The notes beneath the pieces were generated by a model that ran no database searches, had not been told where the DNA came from, and was given only the letters and a program-made list of their open reading frames with translations. This document shows, in pieces, positions 1 to 11,000 of a stretch of DNA of 64,000 nucleotides (position 1 is the first letter of the stretch; every line of letters begins with the position of its first letter). A program made the position numbers and the translations under genes. Source of the DNA: Maribacter halichondriae (GTDB lineage Bacteria; Bacteroidota; Bacteroidia; Flavobacteriales; Flavobacteriaceae); NCBI RefSeq assembly GCF_027474825.1, contig NZ_CP107030.1, forward strand, positions 620,001-684,000. The letters run 5' to 3'.

Positions 1-1948
1 CATCATTGTCACTGTCCAAATCAAAAATATTGATGACGCCATCGGCATCAGTATCCAAACTGCAAAATACGGGTTGGGTGAATCTTGTAGAAGAGTCTGT
101 AGGGTATTCAAAACTAAGGACAATACGACTCACTTGCCCTTCAAAATAAAACAGAATGGATCCAATAGGGTCATCGGCAGGGTCATCACCGTCAGAGTCT
201 ACGGCGTCTGCCACGAATAGATTTCCCGTTTGGGTTATTATAGAACCTACTTGCGTAACACCTTCTGTTGTAAGGTCGTAAAGCACATTATTTTCATCAT
301 AGACATCAATGGTGCAACGTGTATTATTGTCGAAGTCTGTCATCTTAAAGCTGACCTTCGCTATCGGAATACTAAAGGTCGAAGTCAAACTACCTGACTG
401 ACCAGCATCGCCACGCAGTCTTATGGATGGGCCATTCAGACCGGCATCATATCCAAAAATCTCAACGTTATCAGGATTATTCAATGTATAGGTCAAATCT
501 GTACCGTCTATCGAATAGGTATCATCAACAACATTATTTCCTATTCCTATCGTACCAGAGATGTTAGAATCCCTGCACCCATCGATACTATCGGGAATCC
601 CGTCGTTATCGTCATCAAAATCTACCCGATCTCCAATTCCATCCATATCATTGTCTGTGGCCAAACCTAATGTAAAGGAACCTCTATAACTAATTGTGTG
701 GGCGTCAACGGAAATATAATAGGTATTACCGGCTATAAGGCCGGGTACTCTAAGGTTTACATCTTGGTTGGGAAAGGCGTAGATTGCACTGGTGACCTCA
801 GTAACCCCGTCACCCTCCCAAAGCGCTATCAACGTTCTTGTCTGGCTTCCCTTGGCGCCCCCAATATCAACTGTTATGTTCACTTGATTGGTTGCTGGGG
901 CAACAAAGTAGAACCATCGATTTGCACGCGGTCCACCAACACCCCAAGCACTACCTGGGTTTAAATCTGGTGAAGCACCCAAAGTATTGTAAGCCGCATC
1001 GGCGGAAGAAGTATTTATTAGACCGGTAACATCAACTGCCCCTTCATACATATCGTAATCAACCTGATCTTGAAGACAAAGCGTAAAAGAACCTTGTCCC
1101 GCATAGGAATCCACTGAAATATAATAGGTAGAACCGGGAGTCAAGCCCAAATAGTTCGCATCTACGTGAGATCCTGCAGAGTCGAACCTATCACTGGCAA
1201 GTTCTGTAACGCCATCGGCTTCCCAAAGTGCCAACTGCGTAAAGCGTTGTGTACCCAAAGGATCACCGGCACCCCCGCCCCTTCTAACAATGACTCGAAT
1301 CTCCCCCGAAAGAGGGGCATCGAATCGAAACCATCGATTATGTCTGGGGCCACCAGCAGACCATTCACTGGCGCTGTTTCGGTCCGCCGAAGCACCGTAC
1401 GAATTATATGCGGCATTCGCGGAACATCCGTTTATAAAACCTGTAATATCCAAGGCCCCTTCGTAAAAGTCATAATCCATTACATCCTCCAAACACAGAG
1501 CAAAAGTACCGGTGGTAGATGAACCATGACTATCTACTGAAATATAATACGTGCTTCCAGGCGTAAGACCAACATGACCTATATTGACATTGTCATATTG
1601 TGTATACCAATTTTCGCTTCGTATTTCAGTTAGTCCGTCAGCTTCCCAAAGTGCAATCTGTGCGTATCGAATTGCACTTGGGGAGGTACTTCTACGAAGT
1701 CTAATATTAATTTGTCCATTGGCAGGTGCCACAAAACTGAACCACACGTTATTATCTACCACCCCACCGTTCCATTCACTTCCTGCATTGCCATCACCTG
1801 TAGAGTTTACGGTCGTATAGGCGTCATCAGCCGAACAAGAATTGATTAAGGAGGAAATATCAATGGAATTAACGAAATCATCGTTCGCAGGTTGGGCAAA
1901 AGATAGTTGGGCACAACTTAGCAAAGCAATGAAAAGTAACATTTTCAT
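1..1948 (-). CDS. Secreted surface protein with three PPC-like repeats and TSP3 motifs (3' end outside window)
   Basis: The reading frame is open from an ATG at 1948 to the left edge (about 649 residues seen). It begins with a signal peptide (MKMLLFIALLSCAQLSFAQ). Three tandem units of about 130-140 residues follow, each with an N-terminal 'Cys-Ser-A-x-x-A-Y' segment, a W-F-x-F-x-A-P strand, an 'ALWEADG' segment and a closing LTPGSTYYISVDS strand; this resembles bacterial pre-peptidase C-terminal (PPC-like) beta sandwiches. After about residue 420 comes a DxDxDG calcium-binding thrombospondin type 3 motif, then a beta-rich domain and another TSP3 motif at the edge. It lies 102 nt downstream of the PorP/SprF gene on the same strand with no clear promoter between, so it may belong to that operon. 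The C-terminus, and so the sorting signal, is not visible. Specific function unknown. Confidence 0.85.
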   Translation of the reverse strand, partial: MKMLLFIALLSCAQLSFAQPANDDFVNSIDISSLINSCSADDAYTTVNSTGDGNAGSEWNGGVVDNNVWFSFVAPANGQINIRLRRSTSPSAIRYAQIALWEADGLTEIRSENWYTQYDNVNIGHVGLTPGSTYYISVDSHGSSTTGTFALCLEDVMDYDFYEGALDITGFINGCSANAAYNSYGASADRNSASEWSAGGPRHNRWFRFDAPLSGEIRVIVRRGGGAGDPLGTQRFTQLALWEADGVTELASDRFDSAGSHVDANYLGLTPGSTYYISVDSYAGQGSFTLCLQDQVDYDMYEGAVDVTGLINTSSADAAYNTLGASPDLNPGSAWGVGGPRANRWFYFVAPATNQVNITVDIGGAKGSQTRTLIALWEGDGVTEVTSAIYAFPNQDVNLRVPGLIAGNTYYISVDAHTISYRGSFTLGLATDNDMDGIGDRVDFDDDNDGIPDSIDGCRDSNISGTIGIGNNVVDDTYSIDGTDLTYTLNNPDNVEIFGYDAGLNGPSIRLRGDAGQSGSLTSTFSIPIAKVSFKMTDFDNNTRCTIDVYDENNVLYDLTTEGVTQVGSIITQTGNLFVADAVDSDGDDPADDPIGSILFYFEGQVSRIVLSFEYPTDSSTRFTQPVFCSLDTDADGVINIFDLDSDND

Positions 1949-2050
1949 CGCTCCGGATAGAGGTTCGGTTTGGTTAGTTTTATTAGGGGGCATAGGCTTT
2001 TCTATGGCAGTCCAATGGGGCTTTTATTCATATATATGGATAATGAAATG

Positions 2051-3013
2051 TTAGAAAAATCTTGGCGATTTCATCTGTCCCTTGGTCTTAATGAAATCAT
2101 ATCTCAAAATAACCTCAAAAGAACCATCGTTAAAAGCGGCGCTACCCAGTTCGGTAACTTCACGATCATAGGCCATACCGATTAAAATATTTTCAGAAAT
2201 ATTAAAACCGACCATACCGCTTACGGCAGCATCCCAACGATATGCAGCACCTAAGATAAATTTATCGTTCAGCATGAAATTGGCCGATAGGTCAACCTGT
2301 AATGGGGCACCTTGTACGACTTTGGTGAGCAGGGTGGGTTTGAATTTTAAGAAAGGGTTCAAATCCCATACGTAGCCTGTAATAAAATAGAAGTTCATCT
2401 GTTCTTTGGCACTAGATAGGGATGATTCATCAAAATGAGATGTCTGTAAAAATCTGGGTACCGAAAGACCCGCATAAAATTTTTGGGTATGGTAATAGAT
2501 CCCTGCACCAAAATTGGGGGAAAAACGATTATCGATATCTTGCTCTAAGGTTTGGTCAGGAGCAAATTGATTGAGTTCCGAGAAACGCACGTCCAAAAGA
2601 TGTGCGCTTGCCTTAAGGCCAAAACTCAACCTACCTTCAGTCGAAGTATAAATAGTATATGAAAAATCGATATCGAAATTCGTTTCGGATGTCGGACCTA
2701 TTTGGTCGTTTACTATTGAAACGCCGAGTCCTACCCCACGATATCCTATAGGCGAGTGTAAATTCAAGGTTTGCGTTTTTGGGGCACCATCAAGGCCCAC
2801 CCATTGAGATCTGTGTAGGGCAGCAATACTCATATGCCCTCTGGATCCCGCATACCCTGGATTCACACTAACGGTATTGTACATGTATTGGGTGTACTGT
2901 GCATCTTGCTGTGCAAAACTTCCAGTGACAATAAAAAATATGCCCCCAAATACCCATGATGTGAGTCTTTTGATCAAAATTTTATTTTTGCCCTTTTTAG
3001 CTATCAACATCAT
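2051..3013 (-). CDS. PorP/SprF family type IX secretion system membrane protein
   Basis: A 320-residue outer-membrane beta-barrel protein of the PorP/SprF family. The N-terminal hydrophobic segment (about residues 12-35) is followed by the family hallmark AQQDAQYTQYMYNTVSVNPGYAGSRG, then 'ALHRSQWVGLDGAPKTQTLNLHSPI', and it ends in a typical barrel C-terminus with a final Phe-Phe. In this family each SprF-like protein is needed for secretion or surface attachment of a cognate protein with a type B C-terminal domain. Its start codon touches the stop of the upstream type B adhesin gene (3014-5032), which is the expected cognate substrate. A second family member at 25738-26694 shares most of these motifs. 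The family call is secure; the pairing is inferred from gene order. Confidence 0.93.
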   Translation of the reverse strand: MMLIAKKGKNKILIKRLTSWVFGGIFFIVTGSFAQQDAQYTQYMYNTVSVNPGYAGSRGHMSIAALHRSQWVGLDGAPKTQTLNLHSPIGYRGVGLGVSIVNDQIGPTSETNFDIDFSYTIYTSTEGRLSFGLKASAHLLDVRFSELNQFAPDQTLEQDIDNRFSPNFGAGIYYHTQKFYAGLSVPRFLQTSHFDESSLSSAKEQMNFYFITGYVWDLNPFLKFKPTLLTKVVQGAPLQVDLSANFMLNDKFILGAAYRWDAAVSGMVGFNISENILIGMAYDREVTELGSAAFNDGSFEVILRYDFIKTKGQMKSPRFF

Positions 3014-5032
3014 TTATCTATTTATATAGAGATATCCTGAAAGGGTTTTCATATTTCCTTCCGAAACCTCATAATCCAAAATATAGAAATAGGTGCCGAC
3101 CGGTAACATGTTATCGGCCTGTACGGTTACTCTACCTTTCGAAGTACCGTCGAATACATTCCCCTCGGTATTATATGCATTGGTACTATAGACTAGAACA
3201 CCCCATCGGTTATAAATTTTGAGGGTATTGTTCGGATAATTTTCCAGTCCGGCTATCGACAATACATCGTGAATTCCGTCACCATTGGGTGTTATAACGT
3301 TAAAAACCTCTATTTCAGTATCCGGTAAGTTCGGTTCCAAGTATTCGGGAATACCATTACCATTGGAATCATCATTCGAATAATCACCATCACCATTAAG
3401 ATCTTCGTCAATAGTTTCGATGCCGTCATCATCGTCATCGGTGTCTCTATAGTCCGATTCTCCATCACCATCAGTATTCGGTAAATTGTTGAACGGGTCA
3501 TCTATTTCATCGTTGACGTCAAGGTCAATGGCAGTTGTACCCTCATAACCATCATCAAGACCGTCATTATCTTTGTCAGAACCGATCAATGTGACTTCTG
3601 GAATTCCATCATGATCATGATCATGCGCCTCGATACTGTCAGGTACGTTATCATTATCACTATCCGAATCCAAATAATCAGCTAAAAGGTCTCCGTCGGT
3701 ATCGACAGGGAAAATTCCCAGATTACCATTGGCTTCATACGCGTCATCCAAACCGTTATTGTTCAAATCCTGTCCGTTAGGAGGAATGTAACCTGCTGTA
3801 GTTTGTCCTTCCACATTATCAGGAATACCATCGTTGTCACTATCTATATCCAAATAATCGGGAAATCCGTCACCGTCGGTATCCGTTGGATTCGTTGATG
3901 CATCACCATCACCGTCTAAATCAAGATCTTCAAGATTATCCACAATTCCGTCATCATCGGCATCCAAATCGATGGCATCTGTCACCACAACCGTTACGTC
4001 GGCCGTACTACAATTGCCAACATCGTCGCAAATAGTGTATGTAAACGTATCAGCACCCACAAAACCAGTGTTTGGCGTATAGGTTACCGTATCATCTGAT
4101 GGATCATTGGGAGTACCGTTGTCATTTATGGTCACAGTTCCATCAGATGGATTTGTAGTCGTTAAAGTCCCGATGGATGGAAGGTCATTGTCGTTGGCCA
4201 GAATATCGATATCGATTGGTGTATCTTCCATTGTCGCTACAGCATCGTCGATCGCATCAACAATAGGAAGTACATCGATTGTTACTGTGGCCGTACTACA
4301 ATCACCAAAGGTGTTACAGACGGTATAGTCAAAACTATCCGGCCCATTGTAATCGGGGTTCGGAATATAAGTGACGATATCGTCGGTCGGATCATTCGGC
4401 GTACCATTGTTATCAATGGTTACTGTTCCATTGGAAGGATTTGTAGTTGTTAAATTTCCAGTCGTTGGCAAGTCAGAATCATTCGCATAAATATCAACAA
4501 CAACAGACTGATCTTCGTCCGTCGTAACTACATCATCTACCAAGGTAGCCGCTTCGTAGATACAGACCACCGTAAACATGGGCAGATTGAAACTATTCCC
4601 AACTTTTGTAATGGTCGCTTGATATTCTACTGGAGTTTCGGTTGCGATTACAGTCGGACGGGTCTGGTCACCCGATACTGCAGGACTCCAAGTTAATGTA
4701 GCACTGGGTGATACGTTATTGGTATTATCCGTTATATCAAGTGTAACTTCGTTGAATGGTGAATTGCAATTGGTAAGAATAAAATAGCTCGAAGCGTTTC
4801 TTCCACAAAGTGTTCCATCGTACAGGGCAAAATAGACTCCACGATCAGTTACCTCTAAAAAGGAGTCCGTGCTTAAAATCGTGCTGGTATCCGAAGCCTC
4901 ATACCAACGATAGTTGGTTTCATCCGTGCTGTTCGGGGCCTGCAATAGAAACTGGGCATTGGATGCAACAATCCCCAGCAAAGTAAGAACAATGCTGAGG
5001 ACTAATGATTTATATGTGAATACGGACTTCAA
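3014..5032 (-). CDS. T9SS type B sorting domain protein with cadherin-like and TSP3 repeats
   Basis: A 672-residue secreted adhesin. A signal peptide (about residues 1-26, ending SNAQ) precedes an N-terminal beta domain. Two tandem Ig/cadherin-like modules follow (about 160-345), each starting with a 'TxEDxxxxxDIxANDxDLP' strand and ending in a 'DYTVCNTFGDC' type segment. A long Asp-rich thrombospondin type 3 stretch (about 350-565; many DxDxDG motifs) comes next. The last 95 residues are a gliding-motility-type C-terminal domain (type B): 'FNVITPNGDGIHDVLSI', 'LKIYNRWGVLVYS', 'LPVGTYFYILDY' and 'SGYLYINR'. Type B domains direct export by T9SS and need a SprF-like partner, here encoded directly downstream with no spacing. 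It is 30 nt downstream of the collagen-like gene, so the three are probably one operon. Ligand unknown. Confidence 0.93.
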   Translation of the reverse strand: MKSVFTYKSLVLSIVLTLLGIVASNAQFLLQAPNSTDETNYRWYEASDTSTILSTDSFLEVTDRGVYFALYDGTLCGRNASSYFILTNCNSPFNEVTLDITDNTNNVSPSATLTWSPAVSGDQTRPTVIATETPVEYQATITKVGNSFNLPMFTVVCIYEAATLVDDVVTTDEDQSVVVDIYANDSDLPTTGNLTTTNPSNGTVTIDNNGTPNDPTDDIVTYIPNPDYNGPDSFDYTVCNTFGDCSTATVTIDVLPIVDAIDDAVATMEDTPIDIDILANDNDLPSIGTLTTTNPSDGTVTINDNGTPNDPSDDTVTYTPNTGFVGADTFTYTICDDVGNCSTADVTVVVTDAIDLDADDDGIVDNLEDLDLDGDGDASTNPTDTDGDGFPDYLDIDSDNDGIPDNVEGQTTAGYIPPNGQDLNNNGLDDAYEANGNLGIFPVDTDGDLLADYLDSDSDNDNVPDSIEAHDHDHDGIPEVTLIGSDKDNDGLDDGYEGTTAIDLDVNDEIDDPFNNLPNTDGDGESDYRDTDDDDDGIETIDEDLNGDGDYSNDDSNGNGIPEYLEPNLPDTEIEVFNVITPNGDGIHDVLSIAGLENYPNNTLKIYNRWGVLVYSTNAYNTEGNVFDGTSKGRVTVQADNMLPVGTYFYILDYEVSEGNMKTLSGYLYINR

Positions 5033-5062
5033 TTCGATTTGGGATCGTTTAGTTTGTTCAAC

Positions 5063-8000
5063 TTATTTTACTACAAAGACCACATTGATCAATGAATTGT
5101 AATCCGCTGGTGTTGCAATAATATCATAGGTCAATACACCACCTGCGCTGATTGTAAACTCTGCCGGACTCGTATCAAACACTGTCGGATCCGCATAGGT
5201 CACATAGTAATACAATTCGGTACGACCATACGTAGGTACCGTTGGAGCTGTTGCGTCCGACGCAGCTACGGGACTGCCAAATTGGTCAATATATTCCTGA
5301 TATAAATCCACAGTTCGATTATTCCCAGTAGAAGATGCATCAATCGCAATTGAAGGTGGATAGAATATCCTCGCCGCTTTTGAAACTATAGGCGCTATAT
5401 CCTGGATTACATCTTCTACGGTATCCTCCGTAGTTCCATCTCCATCAACATCAACCGGAGTATCGGAATCTACTTGTGACGCCGTTTGTTCATCGGTATT
5501 GTCTAGATATACTGATAGGTCAATAGCAGGTGTTGGTGTAGGGTCTCCCGTTAGGCTTAATATATGGGATGACAATGATAAATCTTGATCATCGGTTGCT
5601 GGGTCTCCTGCGGGACCTTGTGGGCCTGTTGCTCCTGCTGGGCCTTGCGCTCCTGTTGCTCCTGTAGGACCGGCTGGGCCGGCTGGGCCGGCTGGACCCA
5701 CATTACCTTGTGGTCCTTGTGCCCCAGTTGGACCGGCTGGGCCTGTTGCTCCGTCTGCTCCCGCTGGGCCTACTGGACCCGCTGGACCTGTTGCTCCGTC
5801 TGCTCCGTCCGCTCCCGCTGGGCCTACTGGACCCGCTGGACCTGTTGCTCCGTCTGCTCCGTCCGCTCCCGCTGGGCCTACTGGACCGGCTGGACCTGTT
5901 GCTCCGTCAGCTCCGTCCGCTCCCGCTGGGCCTACTGGACCGGCTGGACCTGTTGCTCCGTCAGCTCCGTCCGCTCCCGCTGGGCCTACTGGACCGGCTG
6001 GACCTGTTGCTCCGTCCGCTCCGTCCGCTCCCGCTGGGCCTACTGGACCCGCTGCTCCCGTTGGGCCTACTGGACCCGCTGGGCCTGTTGCTCCGTCCGC
6101 TCCGTCCGCTCCCGCTGGGCCTACTGGACCCGCTGGGCCTGTTGCTCCGTCAGCTCCCGCTGGGCCTACTGGACCGGCTGGACCTGTTGCTCCGTCCGCT
6201 CCGTCAGCTCCCGCTGGGCCTACTGGACCCGCTGGGCCTGTTGCTCCGTCAGCTCCCGTTGGGCCTACTGGACCCGCTGGACCTGTTGCTCCGTCTGCTC
6301 CCGCTGGGCCTACTGGACCCGCTGGGCCTGTTGCTCCGTCAGCTCCCGCTGGGCCTACTGGACCGGCTGGACCTGTTGCTCCGTCCGCTCCCGCTGGGCC
6401 TACTGGACCCGCTGGGCCTGTTGCTCCGTCTGCTCCGTCAGCTCCCGCTGGGCCTACTGGACCGACTGGACCTGTTGCTCCGTCCGCTCCCGCTGGGCCT
6501 ACTGGACCCGCTGGGCCTGTTGCTCCGTCTGCTCCGTCAGCTCCCGCTGGGCCTACTGGACCGGCTGGACCTGTTGCTCCGTCTGCTCCCGCTGGGCCTA
6601 CTGGACCCGCTGGGCCTGTTGCTCCGTCAGCTCCCGCTGGGCCTACTGGACCGGCTGGACCTGTTGCTCCGTCCGCTCCGTCCGCTCCCGCTGGGCCTAC
6701 TGGACCCGCTGGGCCTGTTGCTCCGTCTGCTCCGTCAGCTCCCGCTGGGCCTACTGGACCCGCTGGGCCTGTTGCTCCGTCTGCTCCGTCCGCTCCCGCT
6801 GGGCCTACTGGACCCGCTGGGCCTGTTGCTCCGTCTGCTCCGTCAGCTCCGTCCGCTCCCGCTGGGCCTACTGGACCCGCTGGGCCTGTTGCTCCGTCTG
6901 CTCCGTCAGCTCCGTCCGCTCCCGCTGGGCCTACTGGACCCGCTGCTCCCGCTGGGCCTACTGGACCCGCTGGGCCTGTTGCTCCGTCAGCTCCCGCTGG
7001 GCCTACTGGACCGGCTGGACCTGTTGCTCCGTCCGCTCCGTCCGCTCCCGCTGGGCCTACTGGACCCGCTGCTCCCGCTGGGCCTACTGGACCCGCTGGA
7101 CCTGTTGCTCCGTCCGCTCCGTCCGCTCCCGCTGGGCCTACTGGACCCGCTGCTCCCGCTGGGCCTGTTGCTCCGTCCGCTCCCGCTGGGCCTACTGGAC
7201 CCGCTGCTCCCGTTGGGCCTACTGGACCCGCTGGGCCTGTTGCTCCGTCTGCTCCGTCAGCTCCCGCTGGGCCTACTGGACCCGCTGGACCTGTTGCTCC
7301 GTCTGCTCCGTCAGCTCCGGCTGGGCCTGTTGCTCCGTCAGCACCTGCTGGGCCTATTGGACCCGCTGGACCTGTTGCTCCGTCTGCTCCGTCAGCTCCT
7401 GCTGGACCTATTGGACCCGCTGGACCTGTTGCTCCGTCTGCTCCGTCAGCACCGTCAGCACCTGCTGGGCCTATTGGACCCGCTGGACCTGTTGCTCCGT
7501 CTGCTCCGTCAGCTCCGTCCGCACCGTCAGCTCCTGCTGGGCCTATTGGACCCGCTGGACCTGTTGCTCCGTCTGCTCCGTCAGCACCGTCAGCACCGTC
7601 AGCACCTGCTGGGCCTATTGGACCCGCTGGGCCTGTTGCTCCGTCTGCTCCGTCAGCTCCTGCTGGGCCTATTGGACCGGCTGGACCTGTTGCTCCGTCT
7701 GCTCCGTCCGCTCCTGCTGGGCCTATTGGACCCGCTGGACCTTGTGGACCAGTGTCCGGATCTATCCATGAATAGGTTCCAATACCGTCAGTTGATAATA
7801 CTTGTCCATTCGTTCCACCCGTAGGTAATTCTATTTCGTTATCTGGATCAGCATCCTCATCTCGAATGTCAATCAATGTGTTTCCTCCATTGACTAAATC
7901 TATTTGAACAGATTGGTTCGGTGTCACTACCGTACTACTAATGTCCTGTGTGTCCAAACTCGATAATGGGACGTCAAAATCGGCTCCCCCATCACTTAAT

Positions 8001-11000
8001 CTTAAATTCGTGCCTACTATAGAAAAAGCATTGTTGTACTCATTGCCGACAACACCGTCTAAATCAGGCGTGGCGTTACCCCCTACCGGATCCCATGTAG
8101 TTCCATTATAGACATATAATTGTCCTGCGGCATCATCTATATAGGTGGCTCCGGGATTATTATTTGCAGGAGCTCCCGATGGTGCTCCTGTTCCGATTAC
8201 CGAAAGTTCGTTGGTTATATCAGAATCAGCATCCCTAATATCAATTTGTGTGGTACCACCTCTTTCTAAGTTAATATCTACGGATTCGTTAAGAGTGGCT
8301 ACAGCACTACTAATTTGTTGGTTATCACTACTATTGGCAGCAAGGTCTTCCAAAGCTTCCTGAACATTGGTCTCATCGGTCAAATCTCCGTCAACATCAA
8401 AATTCGGGCTTAGTGCCACTTGAGAAGCATTTTGATCATCCGTTCCATCAAAAGAAGTGGTAGTAGTATCTTCCGAAGTATAGGTATAGGTAATATTATC
8501 TGCAGTTGACAGGGTAGTAACTGTCTCCGCGGGGAGCACCAAATTCGTTATCGTGCCCTCCTCGTCGGTATAGGTCAGCGTACGTGTAAGGTTGTCGAAG
8601 GTAAGCGTGCCGACGCCCAAGGGGACGTTCGTTATCGTGCCCTCCTCATCGGTATAGTCGATCGAGTTGCCGTCGGCGCCCAATGCCGCAGTGCCCACGC
8701 CCAACGGGATGTTCGTCGTCAGGTTGTTCTCATCGGTATAGTCAAGACTGTTGCCGTCGGCGCCAAGTGCAAGTGTCGTCAGCGTCTCCGCGGGGAGTAC
8801 CAGGTTCGTTATCGTGCCCTCCTCGTCGGTATAGGTCAGCGTACGTGTCAGGTTGTCGAAGGTAAGCGTGCCGACGCCCAAGGGGACGTTCGTTATCGTG
8901 CCCTCTTCGTCCGTATAGTCTATCGAGTTGCCGTCAGCGCCCAATGCCACCGTACCGACCCCTAACGGGATGTTCGTCGTAAGGTTGTTCTCATCGGTAT
9001 AGTCAAGACTGTTGCCGTCCGCGCCAAGTGCAAGTGTCGTCAGCGTCTCCGCGGGGAGTACCAGGTTCGTTATCGTGCCCTCCTCGTCGGTATAGGTCAG
9101 CGTACGTGTCAGGTTGTCGAAGGTAAGCGTGCCGACGCCCAAGGGGACGTTCGTTATCGTGCCCTCTTCGTCCGTATAGTCTATCGAGTTGCCGTCAGCG
9201 CCCAATGCCGCAGTGCCCACGCCCAACGGGATGTTCGTCGTCAGGTTGTTCTCGTCCGTATAGTCGAGGCTGTTCCCGTCCGCGCCAAGTGCGAGCGTGG
9301 TCAAGGTCTCAGCGGGGAGCACCAGGTTCGTCACCGCGCCCTCCTCATCGGTATAGGTCAGCGTACGTGTCAGGTTGTCGAAGGCCAGCGTGCCCACATT
9401 CAGGGGGACGTTCGTTATCGTGCCCTCTTCGTCCGTATAGTCTATCGAGTTGCCGTCAGCGCCCAATGCCGCAGTGCCCACGCCCAACGGGATGTTCGTC
9501 GTAAGGTTGTTCTCATCGGTATAGTCCAGGCTGTTCCCGTCCGCGCCAAGTGCGAGCGTGGTCAAGGTCTCAGCGGGGAGCACCAGGTTCGTCACCGCGC
9601 CCTCCTCATCGGTATAGGTCAGCGTACGTGTCAGGTTGTCGAAGGTCAGCGTGCCGACGCCCAAGGGGACGTTCGTTATCGAACCCTCCTCATCGGTATA
9701 GTCGATCGAGTTGCCATCGGCCCCCAATGCCACCGTACCGACACCCAACGGGATGTTCGTGGTAAGGTTGTTCTCATCGGTATAGTCAAGACTGTTGCCG
9801 TCGGCGCCCAGTGCGAGCGTCGTCAAAGTCTCCGCGGGGAGCACCAGATTCGTTATCGTGCCCTCCTCGTCGGTATAGGTCAGCGTCCGTGTCAAAATGT
9901 CGAAGGTCAAAGTGCCGATGCCCAATGGGACGTTCGTTATCGTGCCCTCCTCATCGGTATAGTCGATCGAGTTGCCATCGGCACCAAGGGCCACCGTACC
10001 GACCCCCAACGGGATGTTCGTCGTAAGGTTGTTCTCATCGGTATAGTCCAGGCTGTTCCCGTCCGCGCCAAGTGCGAGCGTGGTCAAGGTCTCCGCGGGG
10101 AGCACCAGGTTCGTTATCGTGCCCTCCTCGTCGGTATAGGTCAGCGTCCGTGTCAGGTTGTCGAAGGTCAGCGTGCCGACGCCCAAGGGGACGTTCGTTA
10201 TCGAACCCTCCTCATCGGTATAGTCGATCGAGTTGCCATCGGCGCCCAATGCCACCGTACCGACACCCAACGGGATGTTCGTCGTAAGGTTGTTCTCATC
10301 GGTATAGTCAAGACTGTTGCCGTCGGCACCCAGTGCGAGCGTCGTTAGCGTCTCCGCGGGGAGTACCAGATTCGTTATAGTGCCCTCCTCGTCGGTATAG
10401 GTCAGCGTCCGTGTCAAAATGTCGAAGGTCAAAGTGCCGATGCCCAATGGGACGTTCGTTATCGAACCCTCCTCATCGGTATAGTCGATCGAGTTGCCAT
10501 CGGCCCCCAATGCCACCGTACCGACACCCAACGGGATGTTCGTCGTAAGGTTGTTCTCATCGGTATAGTCAAGACTGTTGCCGTCGGCGCCCAGTGCGAG
10601 CGTCGTCAAAGTCTCCGCGGGGAGTACCAGATTCGTTATAGTGCCCTCCTCGTCGGTATAGGTCAGCGTACGTGTCAGGTTGTCGAAGGTAAGCGTGCCG
10701 ACGCCCAAGGGGACGTTCGTTATCGTGCCCTCTTCGTCCGTATAGTCTATCGAGTTGCCGTCAGCGCCCAATGCCACCGTACCGACCCCTAACGGGATGT
10801 TCGTCGTAAGGTTGTTCTCATCGGTATAGTCAAGACTGTTGCCGTCCGCGCCAAGTGCAAGTGTCGTCAGCGTCTCCGCGGGGAGTACCAGGTTCGTTAT
10901 CGTGCCCTCCTCGTCGGTATAGGTCAGCGTACGTGTCAGGTTGTCGAAGGTAAGCGTGCCGACGCCCAAGGGGACGTTCGTTATCGTGCCCTCTTCGTCC

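Noticed and set aside
1842-1862. AAGGAGG-type sequence on the plus strand before an ATG
   Set aside because: It lies inside the minus-strand surface-protein gene; the downstream plus frame is short and protein-like only by chance.
5585-7824. Two long plus-strand frames (over 700 codons) opposite the collagen-like region
   Set aside because: They consist of Trp/Cys/Arg or Leu/Pro/Asp repeats that are mere antisense readings of Gly-X-Y codons; no start signals and no plausible protein.
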